35,308 bases of DNA from Symbiodinium natans (Eukaryota > Sar > Dinophyceae > Suessiales > Symbiodiniaceae), in NCBI GenBank assembly GCA_905221605.1, contig CAJNDS010001089.1, positions 1 through 35,308 of the forward strand. Reading direction: 5' to 3'. The notes under the pieces were generated by a model that saw only the letters and a list, made by a program, of their open reading frames with translations, searched no databases and was not told the origin of the DNA. Positions 31,943 to 35,308 of this stretch are shown one piece after another; position 1 is the first letter of the stretch; each line of letters opens with the position of its first letter. The position numbers and the translations under genes were made by a program.

Positions 31943-34559
31943 CTAACTTACCTCTGCAAGGTTGGTTCTGTGTTTTGCCCATCAACGGAAATGTTCGGAG
32001 CACCGAACACGGATTTGCCACTTCAACGCACGACGAAAGGCCTGCTCGTGCGACCTCCAACGATTGGAGCTACCCGCGAACTGGACCTTCGAATGTGTTT
32101 CTCGTGCCTCGCTTTGTCCGCCGTTTCGCGCTGGAATGAAGTTCAGTCAAGCCAGCAGTTAGCACGAACGTCACCCAGCGATCTCCATGCGGAGATTCGC
32201 CCGCATGATCTCCGGTGTTTTGCGAAATGACCGGGCCATTGGAATGATGGCTTCGCGGTTGAAACCCCGAGTGCTGGAAGTCTGGGAGTTGTTTGTTTTT
32301 TGCTCCGCCTCAGCGCGAAAGTGGGCCCCCTGAACCTTTGTGAGTGCCACTGTTCACTCGAGCTCAGTACCAGGATCCTCTTCCGCACCTGCTAGTGCGA
32401 GAGTCAAATCCGTAAAAATAAGCACCCTGAACCCTCTCGCCATCCCACTACGCCCTGGAAAACCCGAGGCCGACACTTTGGTAGCCCACTACGCAGGCGA
32501 CCTCCACAACCTGAGGCGGGAGAGCGGTGCGATGTATATCCGTAGTGAGGTGAGGCGGGGGGGGGGGGGGGGGGGGGGGTGATGACAATCAGGTCTGCAT
32601 GTAAAATAGCAGACCGTGATTGGTGGGTGTGGCGGCTTCCGGCTTCTCACGTTCCTGTGCTGCAATGCAACTTGGGCATACCTGCCCCACGGCGGGCCTG
32701 GCACCCTGAACCCCCTAAACTTCCCAAGCCGAAGTCTGCAGCAGTCTCATGCTTTGGAACTTTCAGGTTTCATTCGATCCTGGGTTCGAACACTGGGGGT
32801 TTCAAAGTCTTTGGAGTGATCTTTCGCTTGCTTGGTGTAGGTTTTGTTGCCTTTGGTTTGCGGGCTTCTCATGGCAGGAGAGCCTTCTGCTCTCACTTTG
32901 CTCTTGCGCTGAAAAGCCCTCGAGTCCTCAAATCCTGCTGTCCCCAATCTTCCCTACGATCCTACACCTGGACCCCTTCAGAAGCTCAAGAAGCACGGAC
33001 CTCGGTAAGGAAATTCCCTACACTGCACCAGGACTTCCCAGGTATTGGAGAACCAGGCCTGCTTTTGTGGCCTCTGGCGTAAACTTCACCAACATTGATA
33101 AATCTATGCCAGTATCGATGACACCCCTTCATAGATCAAACGGCAGAAGCTTGCCATTCATGGATTCGACCCTGGGGTTTTGAGAGTAGCGTCAGTCCTT
33201 CCACGGTCCCATACCAACACCTTTGTGCATGCATGATTGCTGCCACAAACCAGTTCGGCAGGCCTACGTGATGCGGTTGGGCCCTGCAGGCCCCATTTGG
33301 GAACTCGGGGCACGAGGCATCATAGTCTTGGCCATGCGGGTTTGTGATGTCCTTCAAGGCCCTGGCAACGACGAGATTGCAAGCGGTTGCATCTACGTGG
33401 CCTCTTTGGCACCGACAAGGGGTATAAAGCATGAGGTTGAGAGTGTAATCCTTGGGCTTGTTGCAGGAAGTCTTGTCTAGGTATTCAGCCTCATGATCAG
33501 GCAGGCCTTATGAAGTTGGAGGTTGAGGGGATATTTAAGGCTTAGATTATCGATTGCAGAGCAGACAGAGCTGGGCTGGCGACGAGATAAGCCAATGCAA
33601 ATGGCTAAAGGCGGTGTGGGTGGTGGTGGTGATTTCAAAGCCCTAAAATCTTAAGGGGTAAAGATGGGCTTCCAGCATGTGTACGCTCGAGAATGTTCGG
33701 TCGAGGGGGGGCCTCAATTGAGGTGCCGGCGGTCGCATCGCGACCATTGATAAACAAAAGGCAGAGGGCTTCAAGTACCTTCCAGGCTGGCAGTGCAGGA
33801 GCAGGCTAGGCTGCATGTTCTAGTGACATGGGAGATCTGGAATTCCACATAGCTCTAAACCACCGATCCCAAAACGTGCCACCCTGTAGCCGGGTTTGCT
33901 CGGCCATCCGGGAGTGAAAGAAACGCGCAACCGCGAATGGCGTGCCGTTTCTCAAGGATGCGGGCCCTCGCAACGAGATTTGGGCCGCTCTGCTGCAGAG
34001 CTGCCCGTGTCAGGCAACAGGGTCAGGGGTGTTGTTCTAGGTTCTGTGTGCAGTGTAGAGTCGTCCGTGAGGATGTGCAGTGAGATCCGTGGCCAGCCAG
34101 CTTACTGGTGAGCTTCATCTGTCCAGCTACATGGCCTGCGATTGTATCCTGAGCAGGCAGAAAAGTTTACTTAAACCAGGGACCAGATGTTACCGAGGTG
34201 TCAGTTTCGAACCACAGGTCTCGTTTTGCCACGGGAGCAGTGGAAAGACATAGAACATCAGAGAACGACTCCGGTGAGCAACCGAACCTCAGCAAACGTT
34301 TGCATTGGCGCCTGGCGCCTCTCGGAGGGAAGCAGTATGTTCCGGAACGACATGCCAAGTGAGGACGAATGTCAGTGTGAGCCAACCACTGAACTGGTTT
34401 CACTCGGCCTTGACGTAGGGGTGGAAGCCGTTGCCAAGCCAGAGCTGACCAGCATCGGAAAGATTGAGCAGAGCGAAGTTAGATGTCATACAGCTGCAAA
34501 GGCTTCAGCAATGGGTTAGGAGGCATGTGTAGCAAATTAGAACGCCCTAACAAAGTTAG
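31938..34559. other. Host non-coding DNA
   Basis: GC-moderate sequence with many short open frames, none recognised. A 23-nt poly-G tract is at 32557-32579. The frames at 32579-33183 and 33136-33480 on both strands overlap one another and show no domain. Confidence 0.4.
32557..32579. repeat. Poly-G tract (23)
   Basis: Uninterrupted G run after GTGAGGTGAGGC. Confidence 0.9.
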
Positions 34560-34565
34560 GGCATA

Positions 34566-34651
34566 GGCATCAAAAAAAAAAATAATAAGCATCAAAAAGA
34601 AAATTAATAGGGATCAATAAAAAAAATAATAGGCATCAAAAAAAAAAATAA
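34566..34651 (+). repeat. A-rich tandem repeat, about 22-bp unit, 4 copies
   Basis: Units start GGCATCAAAAAA or GGATCAATAAAA and end in AATAATA(G/A). They vary in A-run length and lie directly before the GC-rich minisatellite. Confidence 0.85.
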
Positions 34652-34670
34652 GCCATCCGGCCCACCTGCG

Positions 34671-34860
34671 TGGTCCTCTGGTCCCGTGGTCCTCTGGTCC
34701 CGTGGTCCTCTGGTCCCGTGGTCCTCTGGTCCCGTGGTCCTCTGGTCCCGTGGTCCTCTGGTCCCGTGGTCCTCTGGTCCCGTGGTCCTCTGGTCCCGTG
34801 GTCCTCTGGTCCCGTGGTCCCCTGGTCTTGTGGTCCCCTGGTCCTCTGGTCCTCTGGTCT
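34671..34860 (+). repeat. 16-bp minisatellite, 9 perfect copies plus degenerate copies
   Basis: Unit TGGTCCTCTGGTCCCG repeats exactly nine times (34671-34814), then degenerates into TGGTCCCCTGGTCTTG-like units. As 16 is not a multiple of 3, all three forward frames encode the same 16-residue periodic peptide (VLWSRGPLVPWSSGP-type), giving three overlapping artefactual open frames. Confidence 0.95.
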
Positions 34861-34904
34861 GCTTGTCTGTCCGCCTGGTCCTGCGGGTCCTATGCGTATA
34901 AATA

Positions 34905-35308
34905 AATAATTAAATTAGACAAATAAGTAAAAATCAATAAATATAAATAAATATATATATATATATTATATACACACGATAGTGAAGATCAACGTGTGTG
35001 TATATATATGTATGTATGTATGTGCATATATATATATATATATATACATATTACATAATACACATTACATTACACATTACCTATTATATACTATACATTA
35101 TACATTATATAATATATATTATACATTATATATTATGTATTATGTATTATGTATTACGTATTCTGTGTTATGCATTATGTATTATGTATTAATTATGTAT
35201 TATGAATTCTATATTATGTTTTATGTTTTATGTACTATGTATTATGAATTATATATTATATGTTTTATATTATGTATTCTGTATTATGTATTATGTATTA
35301 TGTGTTAT
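34905..35308. repeat. AT-rich low-complexity end with TATTATG heptamer array
   Basis: TAAATAAA-type sequence and a TA/TGTA microsatellite (about 34950-35045), then from about 35130 to the window end a mutated array of the 7-bp unit TATTATG. No genes. Confidence 0.8.

Noticed and set aside
31794-32230. Tyr/Val/Cys/Met repeat proteins on both strands
   Set aside because: Translations of the TA/TGTA microsatellite.
34670-34909. Three overlapping Trp/Gly/Pro-rich repeat proteins
   Set aside because: Same 16-bp minisatellite read in three frames.
1-35308. tRNA or rRNA genes
   Set aside because: No cloverleaf with a TTCRANNC box or conserved rRNA stretch was noticed by eye; a covariance search would be needed to exclude them.

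Overview
The window looks like a piece of dinoflagellate nuclear genome (best guess: a Symbiodiniaceae-type alga) carrying an integrated, apparently intact polinton-like virus (PLV) of about 19 kb. The host assignment is inferred from a GT-AG intron with an AG|G acceptor, pentatricopeptide-repeat (PPR) coding sequence, TTTAGGG telomere-type repeats and abundant homopolymer and microsatellite tracts in moderately GC-rich DNA. The viral block is sharply AT-rich and gene-dense, with short intergenic gaps on both strands.

Layout. (1) 1-1611, host: the 3' part of a gene for a protein with ubiquitin-like folds, which reads correctly only if a 107-bp intron made of 21-bp tandem repeats is removed. 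(2) 1612-1819, A-rich transition. (3) about 1820-20631, the virus: a zinc-binding protein, an rve/DDE integrase and a small basic protein on the minus strand; a 1302-aa polymerase-helicase-zinc fusion on the plus strand; a minus-strand block of small and virion-associated proteins ending in the penton-like minor capsid protein; a lipase; a membrane protein; the double-jelly-roll major capsid protein; a long S74-chaperoned fibre; small zinc and coiled-coil proteins; the packaging ATPase on the minus strand; and four small plus-strand genes ending in a zinc-finger protein. (4) 20632-20910, a GT-rich segment between near-perfect inverted repeats. (5) 20911-35308, host: a PPR gene, more PPR-like fragments downstream, then mostly non-coding DNA rich in poly-C/G, TA, TGTA, GT-CC minisatellite and TATTATG repeats.

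How the viral genes fit together. The integrase would insert the genome, the fusion protein would replicate it, and the major capsid protein, penton, ATPase, membrane protein, lipase and fibre would build and deliver a membrane-containing icosahedral particle. I see no adenain-like maturation protease, which fits PLVs better than classical Polintons/Mavericks.

Most interesting signals. Six virion-type genes have a TCTA box 11-20 nt before the ATG. Nearly every convergent or terminal gene end carries a palindromic hairpin, often overlapping the stop codon. Both resemble signals known from giant viruses and their virophages, which suggests expression by a helper virus's transcription machinery. 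Short GC-rich palindromes are inserted in the AT-rich viral genome, including inside coding sequence. All functional names come from motif reading; no database search was run.
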